Below are positions 1 to 5,443 of a DNA stretch of 10,038 nt, piece after piece. Below the pieces are notes generated by a model. That model had not been told where the DNA came from. It did not search any database and worked only from the letters and a program-made list of their open reading frames with translations. How positions within the stretch are numbered: position 1 is the first letter of the stretch; every line of letters begins with the position of its first letter. The stretch comes from Actinomycetota bacterium (GTDB taxonomy: Bacteria > Actinomycetota > Actinomycetes > Actinomycetales > Microbacteriaceae). The position numbers and the translations under genes are program-made. The DNA lies in the NCBI GenBank assembly GCA_010028615.1, contig RHAS01000022.1, positions 1 to 10,038 of the forward strand, given 5' to 3'.

Positions 1-180
1 GTATAACTGGTGGAGATTCATTTAAATCATACCACATAATAAGACAAGAATTTGATGAATATCAAAATGCAATTGAAGGTAATCCAGAATACTATTTAAA
101 TGTAAAAGCAATAGGATTATCAGCAATAGGAATGACAGGTGCTACTTTATACAGCGAAACTGATCACTTAATGATTGGTC
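1..180 (+). other. AT-rich coding segment of foreign character
   Basis: Positions 1-120 are about 27 % G+C by hand count, and 121-180 about 40 %, against about 53 % in the next 60 bases. Only one forward frame is open (frame 3); the other two hit stops within the first 30 bases. The open frame uses AT-ending codons throughout, including ATA, AGA, TTA and AAA, which is what real coding DNA of a low-GC organism looks like. The peptide includes SFKSYHIIRQEFDEYQ and YYLNVKAIGLSAIGMTG. A distant resemblance to the C-terminal FAD-binding part of fumarate-reductase-like flavoproteins (Gly-rich stretch followed by VIPGVYATG) is possible but not certain. The exact border with the host-like sequence cannot be fixed by eye; it lies between about 130 and 195. 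Confidence 0.7.
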
Positions 181-497
181 ATGTAATTCCTGGGGTCTAC
201 GCCACCGGTTGGATCAAGCGCGGTCCAGTTGGATTAATCGGTCACACCAAGGCAGATGCAATGGAGACTATTGCCTGTATTTTGGCGGATAAATCGAGCT
301 GGTGGAGCCCAGCAGAGCTAGACGAAAACTCGGTGAATGAACTACTTAGCAATAAAGGTATTCGCTACCTTGGTTGGCCCGAGTGGCTAAAAATTGACGC
401 CACTGAGAAGCGACTGGGTGAGGCTCAATCTCGTGAGAGAGTGAAACTGGTTGAGCGACAAGATTTCCTTGATGCTGCATTCCAGAATAATTCGTGA
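3..497 (+). CDS. fprA: C-terminal part of FprA-like ferredoxin/flavodoxin-NADP+ reductase, joined in frame to an AT-rich 5' segment
   Basis: The frame is open from the left edge (codons from position 3) to the TGA at 495-497, so the start lies outside the window. From about position 189 the protein reads PGVYATGWIKRGPVGLIG and then matches the end of adrenodoxin-reductase-like NADPH:ferredoxin reductases: the GWIKRGPxGxIG motif (nt 207-242) near the NADP-binding site, a conserved helix starting TKADAMETI, and a tail with YLGWPEWLKID, E..LGE and RERVKL. Such enzymes pass electrons between NADPH and ferredoxin in the cytoplasm through FAD. The first ~50-60 codons do not look like the matching part of FprA and are far richer in A and T (ATA, AGA, TTA, AAA codons). 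The reductase part is confident; whether the whole frame is one natural gene is doubtful. It overlaps the next gene by four bases (GTGA), suggesting translational coupling. Confidence 0.8.
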   Translation: MTGGDSFKSYHIIRQEFDEYQNAIEGNPEYYLNVKAIGLSAIGMTGATLYSETDHLMIGHVIPGVYATGWIKRGPVGLIGHTKADAMETIACILADKSSWWSPAELDENSVNELLSNKGIRYLGWPEWLKIDATEKRLGEAQSRERVKLVERQDFLDAAFQNNS

Positions 498-1759
498 AAA
501 TAGAGCAAGAGCGCGTCAAATCAGTGCAACGAGCACTGATGGTGATTTTCTTTGCCCAAGGTGTCGCCGCTTTATCCTGGATGCCAAGAATTCCAGAGTT
601 CATCGCAAATCTTGATGTCAGTAAAGAAGTTTGGGGAACGCTGATTGGTATCGGCGGCATCGGTGCAATCATTCCCTTGGTATTTACTAACCGCTTAGTG
701 CAACGATTTGGAACATCACCGATTATTCGCACCACATCTATAGCCATGATTGGTCTATTTATGGCACTACCGTATCCAACTCAATGGTGGTTATTTCTGG
801 TTTTGCATTTCTCACTATCTTTTGTGTTAAGTGTTTTTAACATCGCGCTAAATTCACAAGCCGTGGTGTTTCAAAAGAGCATCAATAAAGTTTTGTTAGC
901 AAGTTTTCATGGAGCTTGGAGCATCGGGGCAGCATCATCGGCAGCAGTGACTTCGCTTGTCGCTGTGTTCACTCCGCTAAAAGTGCAGATGTTTGTAATT
1001 CCTCTAGTTGTTTTGATCTTATTCTTGTGGGCAGGTAAGCAACTACTTACTGAAAAAGAAGATTCACACTTTAAAGAACAACCTAAAGAAAAAGCCCCAT
1101 CTTGGCGTAAGTCCCCTGCATACCTTTGGCTTTTGAGCATCGGGTTATTTGCAGGGATGTGGCCTGAGCTAGTAGTGATGGACTGGTCGAGTGTCTATAG
1201 CCGCGAAGTTCTAAACCTAGATCCATCAAGAGCTGCTTGGCCATACACAGTGTTTGTTGCAGCCATGATTGTTGGCCGATTTAGTATTACCAAGCTAACT
1301 GTCAAATACAGCATCAACCGACTCTCTCAAATCGGTGGACTATTTGGTACCGCTGCGATGGCTCTTGCAATATTTTCTTCAAGTAATTTGGCGGAGACTA
1401 ATCAGAGTTTGGCATTGTTCCTACTATGTTTCTTCTTTGCCATCGCCGGGCTCGGTATTGCCTCGATGGTGCCAAGTTTTTACAGTGCCGCCGGTCACAT
1501 CTCCAAATTACCTACCCCAGCAGCCTTATCTAGAATGGCGCTATTTAGTTCGGTAGTAGTTATTTTTGCCAGAATGTTTATGGGTTCACTTACCGAACGC
1601 TTTGGCCTGCCGCTTGCCATGATATTCCCGATAATTATGTTCTTTTCAGCGGCCTTGATTAGCGCTGCAGTGGCTAATCGCAATAAGAAACTGGAGAAGG
1701 AACAGGCAATTGCCTACCCACCAACCTCACCTGTGGCAACTATTGACGTTGCAAACTAG
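494..1759 (+). CDS. MFS transporter, YbjJ-like
   Basis: A 421-residue major facilitator superfamily protein with about 12 hydrophobic helices and a charged central loop around residues 185-205 (KEDSHFKEQPKEKAPSWRK). The first helix ends in WMPRIPEFI, loop 2-3 contains NRLVQRFGTS, and helix 4-5 holds NIALNSQAVVFQKSI followed by SFHGAWSIGAA. These fit the YbjJ-like branch, in which N.Q....E and HG.WS.G are conserved. It should act in the cytoplasmic membrane as a secondary transporter; the substrate cannot be read from sequence. The GTG start at 494 overlaps the stop of the upstream reductase (GTGA), and no Shine-Dalgarno is visible, so translation probably depends on coupling. A start at a later GTG or the ATG near 539 is possible but would trim the N-terminus before helix 1. 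Its stop overlaps the convergent yajQ stop. Confidence 0.88.
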   Translation: MKIEQERVKSVQRALMVIFFAQGVAALSWMPRIPEFIANLDVSKEVWGTLIGIGGIGAIIPLVFTNRLVQRFGTSPIIRTTSIAMIGLFMALPYPTQWWLFLVLHFSLSFVLSVFNIALNSQAVVFQKSINKVLLASFHGAWSIGAASSAAVTSLVAVFTPLKVQMFVIPLVVLILFLWAGKQLLTEKEDSHFKEQPKEKAPSWRKSPAYLWLLSIGLFAGMWPELVVMDWSSVYSREVLNLDPSRAAWPYTVFVAAMIVGRFSITKLTVKYSINRLSQIGGLFGTAAMALAIFSSSNLAETNQSLALFLLCFFFAIAGLGIASMVPSFYSAAGHISKLPTPAALSRMALFSSVVVIFARMFMGSLTERFGLPLAMIFPIIMFFSAALISAAVANRNKKLEKEQAIAYPPTSPVATIDVAN

Positions 1760-2244
1760 CGGTAATTAACAAACTGGATGTCGATATCCAGATCGCTGGA
1801 TTTTAGAAGTGAGATTACTTCCTGCAGATCATCGCGGCTCTTGCTAGATACCCGAAGCTCATCACCCTGGATATTTGCCTTTACTGACTTAGGCCCCTGC
1901 TCGCGAATAATGGCGGCAATCTTCTTGGCCTGTGGTTGCTCAATACCCTCTTTTAGGCTTGCTTCAATGCGGTATTCCTTGCCTGATGCAAAAGGCGCAC
2001 CAGCATCCAAGCTCTTCAGTGAGATCTCCCGCTTTACTAGCTTTGATTGAAAGACATCGAGCACAGCCTTTACTCGTTCTTCGCTATTAGCTTTCATAAG
2101 GTATTTTTCACCGGAGAGCTCGATAGATGCGCCAACGCCTTTAAAGTCATAACGCTGTTCAATTTCTTTTTGTGCCTGATGCAAAGCGTTAGCCGCTTCT
2201 TGCTTATCGACTTTGCTTACGATATCAAATGAGGAATCTGCCAT
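1756..2244 (-). CDS. yajQ: YajQ family nucleotide-binding protein (UPF0234)
   Basis: The 162-residue product matches the YajQ family at full length and almost word for word. It starts MADSSFDIVSKVD, has QRYDFKG at 30-36, EERVKAVLDVFQSKL at 55-69, a central KEGI at 98-101, AKKIAAIIR at 106-114, QGDELRVSSKSRDDLQ at 126-141, and the hallmark end QFVNYR. The fold is two ferredoxin-like domains. Family members bind nucleic acid, and some bind cyclic di-GMP (Xanthomonas XC_3703/YajQ); no GGDEF or EAL protein is in this window, so the ligand here is unknown. It lies 14 bp downstream of the LacI-type gene on the same strand and is probably co-transcribed with it. No clear Shine-Dalgarno is visible before its ATG. 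The stop codon overlaps that of the convergent MFS gene. Confidence 0.95.
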   Translation of the reverse strand: MADSSFDIVSKVDKQEAANALHQAQKEIEQRYDFKGVGASIELSGEKYLMKANSEERVKAVLDVFQSKLVKREISLKSLDAGAPFASGKEYRIEASLKEGIEQPQAKKIAAIIREQGPKSVKANIQGDELRVSSKSRDDLQEVISLLKSSDLDIDIQFVNYR

Positions 2245-2258
2245 GACTTAGATTCTAT

Positions 2259-3275
2259 TCAACTTCTAACCTTGGTGGTGCTAGCCCTCACCACAAGTTC
2301 AATTGGCCAGTCAATTACCTGATCCATCTCTTGCTCTGGGTTTTCTAAAACCTGAAGCATGGTCTTCACAAGCAATTCTGCTTGACCAGTAACATTCTGA
2401 TCAATTGTGGTGATTCCAAAGAAGTCTGCTAGTTCGTGATTATCAACGCCGACAATTGAAACATCCTCAGGGACTTTTAGCCCCATGTCTTTTGCTGCCA
2501 ACATCGCACCAACCGCTAGTTCATCTGAAGAGGCAAAGATTGCTGTTGGAGCGTGGTGCGGATCACCAAGCAGTTGTTTGGCGGCAGCGTAACCCTCGCT
2601 GATTGCATATTTACTAACCTGCTTATACCAACCAGGTTTAGGCGCAATGCCGGCTAACTTGAGTGCAGTTTCGTAGCCATCGCGACGCTCATCAAATACT
2701 CTGAAGAACTTCTCATCATTACCAGATAGACCAATCATGGCTATTTTTGTGTGTCCCATGGTAAGCAGGTGGTCGGTGGCTAATCTTCCGGCTGAGGTGT
2801 CACTAATCTTGATGCATTTTGCACCATTGATTAGTCCGCCGAGGGCCACTATCGGTTTGTTCACAGCGGTTAGTGCGGCAAGCTCGCTATCTGACATTCT
2901 CACCGCAATACACATAACCGCATCGACTCGTTTACGAGCCAGAGAGTTAGTGAAAATGGATTTGCGGTGAACATCATCAGTAGACAGGTTGTAAAGCGTC
3001 ACATCGTAGCCAGCTTTGACTAACTCTCGATCGATGGTTTCTAGAGCAGTGGAAAAGAACCAACGGTCAATATAAGGAACTACAACACCGATGTTTCTGG
3101 TTCTACCGGTGACCAGTGTGTATGCCGAGGCGGAGGGAACATAGCCCAGTCGCTTAGCTACCTTCTCGACTAATTCTTTGGTGTGCTCGGAGACATAGTC
3201 CTTACCGCTGAGCGCTCTGGAGACGGTAGCGGTGGATACCCCAGCCTCACGCGCTACATCGATAATTCCGGCCAT
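2259..3275 (-). CDS. LacI-family transcriptional regulator
   Basis: A 338-residue regulator of normal family length. Residues 3-25 form the LacI helix-turn-helix (IIDVAREAGVSTATVSRALS), then LGYVPSASAYTLVTGRTR carries the hinge with the minor-groove leucine at 54, and IGVVVP at 62-67 begins the periplasmic-binding-protein-like effector domain. Late motifs PTAIFASSDELAVGAM (243-258), PEDVSIVGVDN (269-279) and ITTIDQN (288-294) are typical. Such proteins are cytoplasmic dimers or tetramers, usually repressors of sugar uptake or breakdown, released by a small ligand. The hinge has Tyr where many members have Arg (AYTL instead of ARxL). No sugar genes adjoin it, so the regulon is unknown. Its ATG lies 27 bp from a perfect 21-bp palindrome, suggesting self-regulation. 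A GGGG run 6 bases before the ATG may serve as ribosome binding site. yajQ follows closely. Confidence 0.95.
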   Translation of the reverse strand: MAGIIDVAREAGVSTATVSRALSGKDYVSEHTKELVEKVAKRLGYVPSASAYTLVTGRTRNIGVVVPYIDRWFFSTALETIDRELVKAGYDVTLYNLSTDDVHRKSIFTNSLARKRVDAVMCIAVRMSDSELAALTAVNKPIVALGGLINGAKCIKISDTSAGRLATDHLLTMGHTKIAMIGLSGNDEKFFRVFDERRDGYETALKLAGIAPKPGWYKQVSKYAISEGYAAAKQLLGDPHHAPTAIFASSDELAVGAMLAAKDMGLKVPEDVSIVGVDNHELADFFGITTIDQNVTGQAELLVKTMLQVLENPEQEMDQVIDWPIELVVRASTTKVRS

Positions 3276-3302
3276 GAAAACCCCGTTTACATTTGCTTGT
3301 GC

Positions 3303-3323
3303 TTTTTATGTATTACATAAAAA
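3303..3323. promoter_or_regulatory. Perfect 21-bp palindrome, candidate operator upstream of the LacI-type gene
   Basis: Two 10-base arms (TTTTTATGTA and TACATAAAAA) flank a single central T at 3313. The palindrome ends 27 bp before the regulator's ATG, within the AT-rich stretch where its -10 region would be expected. Its size and position fit a dimer binding site for autorepression. It lacks the central CG of classical LacI/GalR operators, so the binding protein is uncertain. Being AT-only apart from one G and one C, it could also be mainly a promoter element. Confidence 0.45.
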
Positions 3324-3367
3324 TAATGGCTGTTTTTCATACCTTTACAGGCAAGTTCTAATAACGA

Positions 3368-3398
3368 TTAGCAAACATTGTTTAGGTTCAGGTATTCT
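3368..3398 (+). promoter_or_regulatory. Possible tRNA-Tyr promoter
   Basis: TATTCT at 3393-3398 fits the TAnnnT -10 consensus. TTAGCA at 3368-3373 is a weak -35 candidate, with a 19-base spacer that is longer than ideal. Transcription would begin around 3405, placing the hairpin at 3408-3435 in the pre-tRNA leader. This is a weak call based on position only. Confidence 0.3.
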
Positions 3399-3407
3399 TT
3401 TTAGGCA

Positions 3408-3435
3408 CCCGTTCGGCTGATTACAGGCGGACGGG
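3408..3435 (+). other. Hairpin in the tRNA-Tyr 5' leader
   Basis: CCCGTTCG (3408-3415) pairs with CGGACGGG (3428-3435), eight pairs including one G-U, with a 12-base loop. It ends six bases before the tRNA. No T-run follows on either strand, so it is not an intrinsic terminator. It could be a processing or stability element of the precursor. Confidence 0.4.
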
Positions 3436-3441
3436 AGCACT

Positions 3442-3523
3442 GGCTAGTTACCCAAGCGGCCAAAGGGATCTGACTGTAAATCAGCCGGCTCAGCCTTCGG
3501 GGGTTCGAATCCCTCACTAGCCA
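3442..3523 (+). tRNA. tRNA-Tyr (GTA anticodon)
   Basis: An 82-base class II tRNA with a long variable arm. The acceptor stem GGCTAGT (3442-3448) pairs perfectly with ACTAGCC (3516-3522), and A3523 is the discriminator base. The anticodon loop CTGTAAA (3474-3480) carries GTA at 3476-3478 and is closed by CTGA/TCAG; the fifth pair of that stem would be a T-C mismatch. The T arm has stem GGGGG and CCCTC around TTCGAAT. The 3' CCA is not encoded (CTA follows), so a nucleotidyltransferase must add it. A terminator follows directly, so this is probably a single-tRNA transcript. Confidence 0.96.
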
Positions 3524-3525
3524 CT

Positions 3526-3555
3526 AAACCCCAGCCCTCCACGGCTGGGGTTTTT
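3526..3555 (+). terminator. Intrinsic terminator of tRNA-Tyr
   Basis: An 11-bp perfect stem, AAACCCCAGCC (3526-3536) and GGCTGGGGTTT (3543-3553), encloses a six-base loop. Five T's (3551-3555), the first three of them within the stem, make the T-run. It sits two bases after the tRNA and insulates it from the methyltransferase gene. Confidence 0.9.
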
Positions 3556-3627
3556 CACATAGCTTGGAAAATGTAACCTCAAGTAATCTGCAAGGAGCTC
3601 TTTGAGCAGTTGGAGCAGAATTGATCT

Positions 3628-4494
3628 ATGCACCTTATTGATGGCGGACTTTCAACTGAGTTAGAAAGACTTGGGGCGGTCATCGAAGGCGAGTTGTGGA
3701 CCGGAAAAACCCTTCTGCAAGACCCACAACTAGTTCAGCAAGCCCACCGAAATTTCGTTGAAGCTGGTGCCGAAATTATCATTACCGCCAGTTATCAAAT
3801 AAGCCGCCAGGGCTTCGAAGAGATCGGCCTGAAAGCCGACGATGCTGTGAATGCTTTGCGTAATAGCGTAGCGATAGCTTTTCAAGCAACAGCAGGAACC
3901 AGTTGCAAAGTAGCGGCGAGCGTAGGTCCTTTCGGCGCGGTCTTACACGACGGCTCTGAGTATCGCGGGGACTATAAAGTTTCACAAAACCAACTTGAAG
4001 ATTTTCATGCTGAGCGAATTGAGGTTTTACTTTCCGCTAAACCCGACCTGCTGGCCGTGGAAACAATTCCGAATATCTTGGAAGCCAAAGCTCTGCGAAA
4101 TGTATTGCAAGATGTGAAGATTCCTTTTTGGTTCTCTTTTACTGCGGGGGAGAAAACTAAACTTTGGTCTGGTGAACCCATTGAGGAAGCCGCAGGAGTG
4201 ATATCTGGTTTAGAAAATCTAATTGCGGCCGGAGTGAATTGTGTTGATCCGGAACTGGTTTTACCACTAGTAACTTCAATAAATAGAGTCACACAAATTC
4301 CTTCGATTGCCTACCCAAACTGTGGTGGACTATGGGATACGGCAACAAACCAATGGCTAGGCGCACATCGTAGAAAACTCGTGGAATGGTTGGAAATCTG
4401 GAAAGACAGCCCGATTGAATGGATTGGCGGCTGTTGCGGTACATATTCCCAAGACATATCAGAACTCAGACAAGCCATTGATGAATCTCTGTAA
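3628..4494 (+). CDS. mmuM: Homocysteine S-methyltransferase family protein
   Basis: The 288-residue protein has the features of the zinc-dependent homocysteine methyltransferase (MmuM/BHMT) family: DGGLSTELERLG at 5-16, GAEIIITASYQ at 47-57, ASVGPFGA at 97-104, AVETIPN at 143-149, GVNC at 202-205, YPNCGGLWD at 229-237 and GGCCGT at 267-272. Cys205, Cys269 and Cys270 are the expected zinc ligands that activate the homocysteine thiol. The likely reaction is methyl transfer from S-methylmethionine or a similar donor to homocysteine, giving methionine in the cytoplasm. Two usual positions differ: NCGG where NSGE is common, and GGCCGT where GGCCRT is common, so the donor is not certain. The ATG at 3628 places DGG at the normal distance from the N-terminus; the nearest GGAG is about 13 bases away, so initiation may be weak. 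A RarD-like gene follows 33 bp downstream. Confidence 0.9.
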   Translation: MHLIDGGLSTELERLGAVIEGELWTGKTLLQDPQLVQQAHRNFVEAGAEIIITASYQISRQGFEEIGLKADDAVNALRNSVAIAFQATAGTSCKVAASVGPFGAVLHDGSEYRGDYKVSQNQLEDFHAERIEVLLSAKPDLLAVETIPNILEAKALRNVLQDVKIPFWFSFTAGEKTKLWSGEPIEEAAGVISGLENLIAAGVNCVDPELVLPLVTSINRVTQIPSIAYPNCGGLWDTATNQWLGAHRRKLVEWLEIWKDSPIEWIGGCCGTYSQDISELRQAIDESL

Positions 4495-4532
4495 ACCACT
4501 GGCTGCTAGGTGCGATAGGTTTTTTCAGTGGT
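4495..4532 (+). promoter_or_regulatory. Inverted repeat covering the RarD-like start codon
   Basis: ACCACTG (4495-4501) can pair with CAGTGGT (4526-4532), a seven-pair stem with a 24-base loop spanning the whole intergenic region. The GTG start at 4528-4530 lies inside the right arm, and the poor ribosome-binding candidate (AGG at 4517-4519) is in the loop. In mRNA this could limit initiation. The stem is short and may be chance. Confidence 0.3.
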
Positions 4533-5301
4533 AGATAAATCAAAGCCGAGACAAAAGAATATAGCCAAGGGGCTCTCTCTCGGCCTACTCGCTTATTTCA
4601 TCTGGGGTTCTTTCCCGTTGGTCATCACAGCTCTAGCTTCATTTGCTAACCCTTGGGAAATAGTGGTTTGGCGGATAGTTTTTGGCTTTCTAACAGCGCT
4701 TATCTTGATTACGATAACCAGAACCTGGAAGTCCCTGTTTGCTGTTTTTCGTGATAAAAAAATGCTGCTTTGGATTGCTGTTTCATCTGTGTTTATCATG
4801 ATCAACTGGCAGGTTTATGTAATCGGAGTTTCTGCTGGAAGGGTTATCGAAACCTCACTGGGCTATTTCATCAACCCGATCTTCACGGTGTTGATTGCAG
4901 TTATTTACTTGCGGGAAAAACTAAATCGGGTTCAGTGGGTAGCAATCGGAATCAGCGTCATTGCCGTTACTGTTCTGACCATTGACTACGGTCATCTGCC
5001 TTGGATAGCCCTTACCCTTGCTGGATCATTCGGCATCTATGGTTTAGCCAAGAATAAACTCGGCGGCAAGGTGAGTGCACTTAATTCATACACCCTGGAA
5101 TCCGGAGCGCTCATCCCGGTCGCGATTGTTCAGGCCGCAATTGTTACCAGCATGGCTCCAGGCCTTCAGATAACCCAGAACGGTTGGCAGGGAGTTGTTG
5201 GCCTAGCCATCTTTGGAGTGCTGACCGCCATTCCACTTATTTTGTTCGGCAGCGCTGCTGAGAACTTGCCACTTAGCTGGGTTGGTTTTATGGCTGCCTA
5301 G
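4528..5301 (+). CDS. rarD: RarD-like EamA/DMT transporter, C-terminally truncated
   Basis: The 257-residue membrane protein follows RarD closely: KGLSLGLLAYFIWGSFPL at 14-31, a WRI in helix 2 (48-50), INWQVYVIGV at 92-101, the family hallmark ETSLGYFINP at 108-117, LREKLNRVQW at 128-137, DYGHLPWIALTLAGSFGIYG at 153-172, TLES at 189-192 and LTAIPLILFGSAAENLPLSWVGF at 232-254. Known RarD proteins (about 290-300 residues) then continue with QYIAPT and helices 9 and 10. Here the frame ends GFMAA and a TAG, and none of the three frames downstream encodes the missing part. About 40 residues are therefore absent, and the protein may be non-functional. RarD-type proteins are probable drug/metabolite exporters with uncertain substrate. 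The GTG start is 33 bp after the methyltransferase stop, so the two may share a transcript. A true pseudogene, or a deletion or assembly error near 5295, are both possible. Confidence 0.85.
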   Translation: MVDKSKPRQKNIAKGLSLGLLAYFIWGSFPLVITALASFANPWEIVVWRIVFGFLTALILITITRTWKSLFAVFRDKKMLLWIAVSSVFIMINWQVYVIGVSAGRVIETSLGYFINPIFTVLIAVIYLREKLNRVQWVAIGISVIAVTVLTIDYGHLPWIALTLAGSFGIYGLAKNKLGGKVSALNSYTLESGALIPVAIVQAAIVTSMAPGLQITQNGWQGVVGLAIFGVLTAIPLILFGSAAENLPLSWVGFMAA

Positions 5302-5338
5302 ATTGTTACGCTCTAAGGCCTGAATGTTACATCCCGTC

Positions 5339-5367
5339 TTGTTAGCACCTTGAGAGTTGACTAGGCT
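5339..5367 (+). promoter_or_regulatory. Candidate livK promoter
   Basis: TTGTTA at 5339-5344 and TAGGCT at 5362-5367 are separated by exactly 17 bases. The -10 fits the actinobacterial TAnnnT pattern and the -35 matches four of six consensus bases. Transcription would start near 5374, giving a leader of about 70 bases before livK. Confidence 0.45.
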
Positions 5368-5434
5368 AAAAGGCAAGTGTCTTGGAACCTCCTGGACGCG
5401 GGTCTGCCATTATTTGGCCGACACAATTTGAAAT

Positions 5435-5438
5435 GGAG
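5435..5438 (+). promoter_or_regulatory. livK: livK ribosome binding site
   Basis: GGAG lies five bases before the ATG at 5444. It supports that start over the in-frame ATG three codons later (5453). Confidence 0.75.
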
Positions 5439-5443
5439 AAACA

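Noticed and set aside
346..747. 133-codon minus-strand open frame
   Set aside because: It overlaps the reductase tail and the MFS N-terminus, both with clear homology features, and it has no recognisable motif.
3286..3355. Two TTTACA copies (3286-3291 and 3344-3349) as paired LacI half-sites
   Set aside because: They are in direct orientation 58 bases apart, short, and without matching inverted arms, so chance is sufficient.
3442..3523. tRNA-Tyr as an integration site
   Set aside because: I saw no second copy of the tRNA 3' end in the window and no integrase, phage or transfer gene nearby.
3556..3627. Riboswitch (SAM or cobalamin type) before the methyltransferase
   Set aside because: Only about 70 bases separate the tRNA terminator from the start codon, and no conserved riboswitch core or second hairpin with a T-run is visible.
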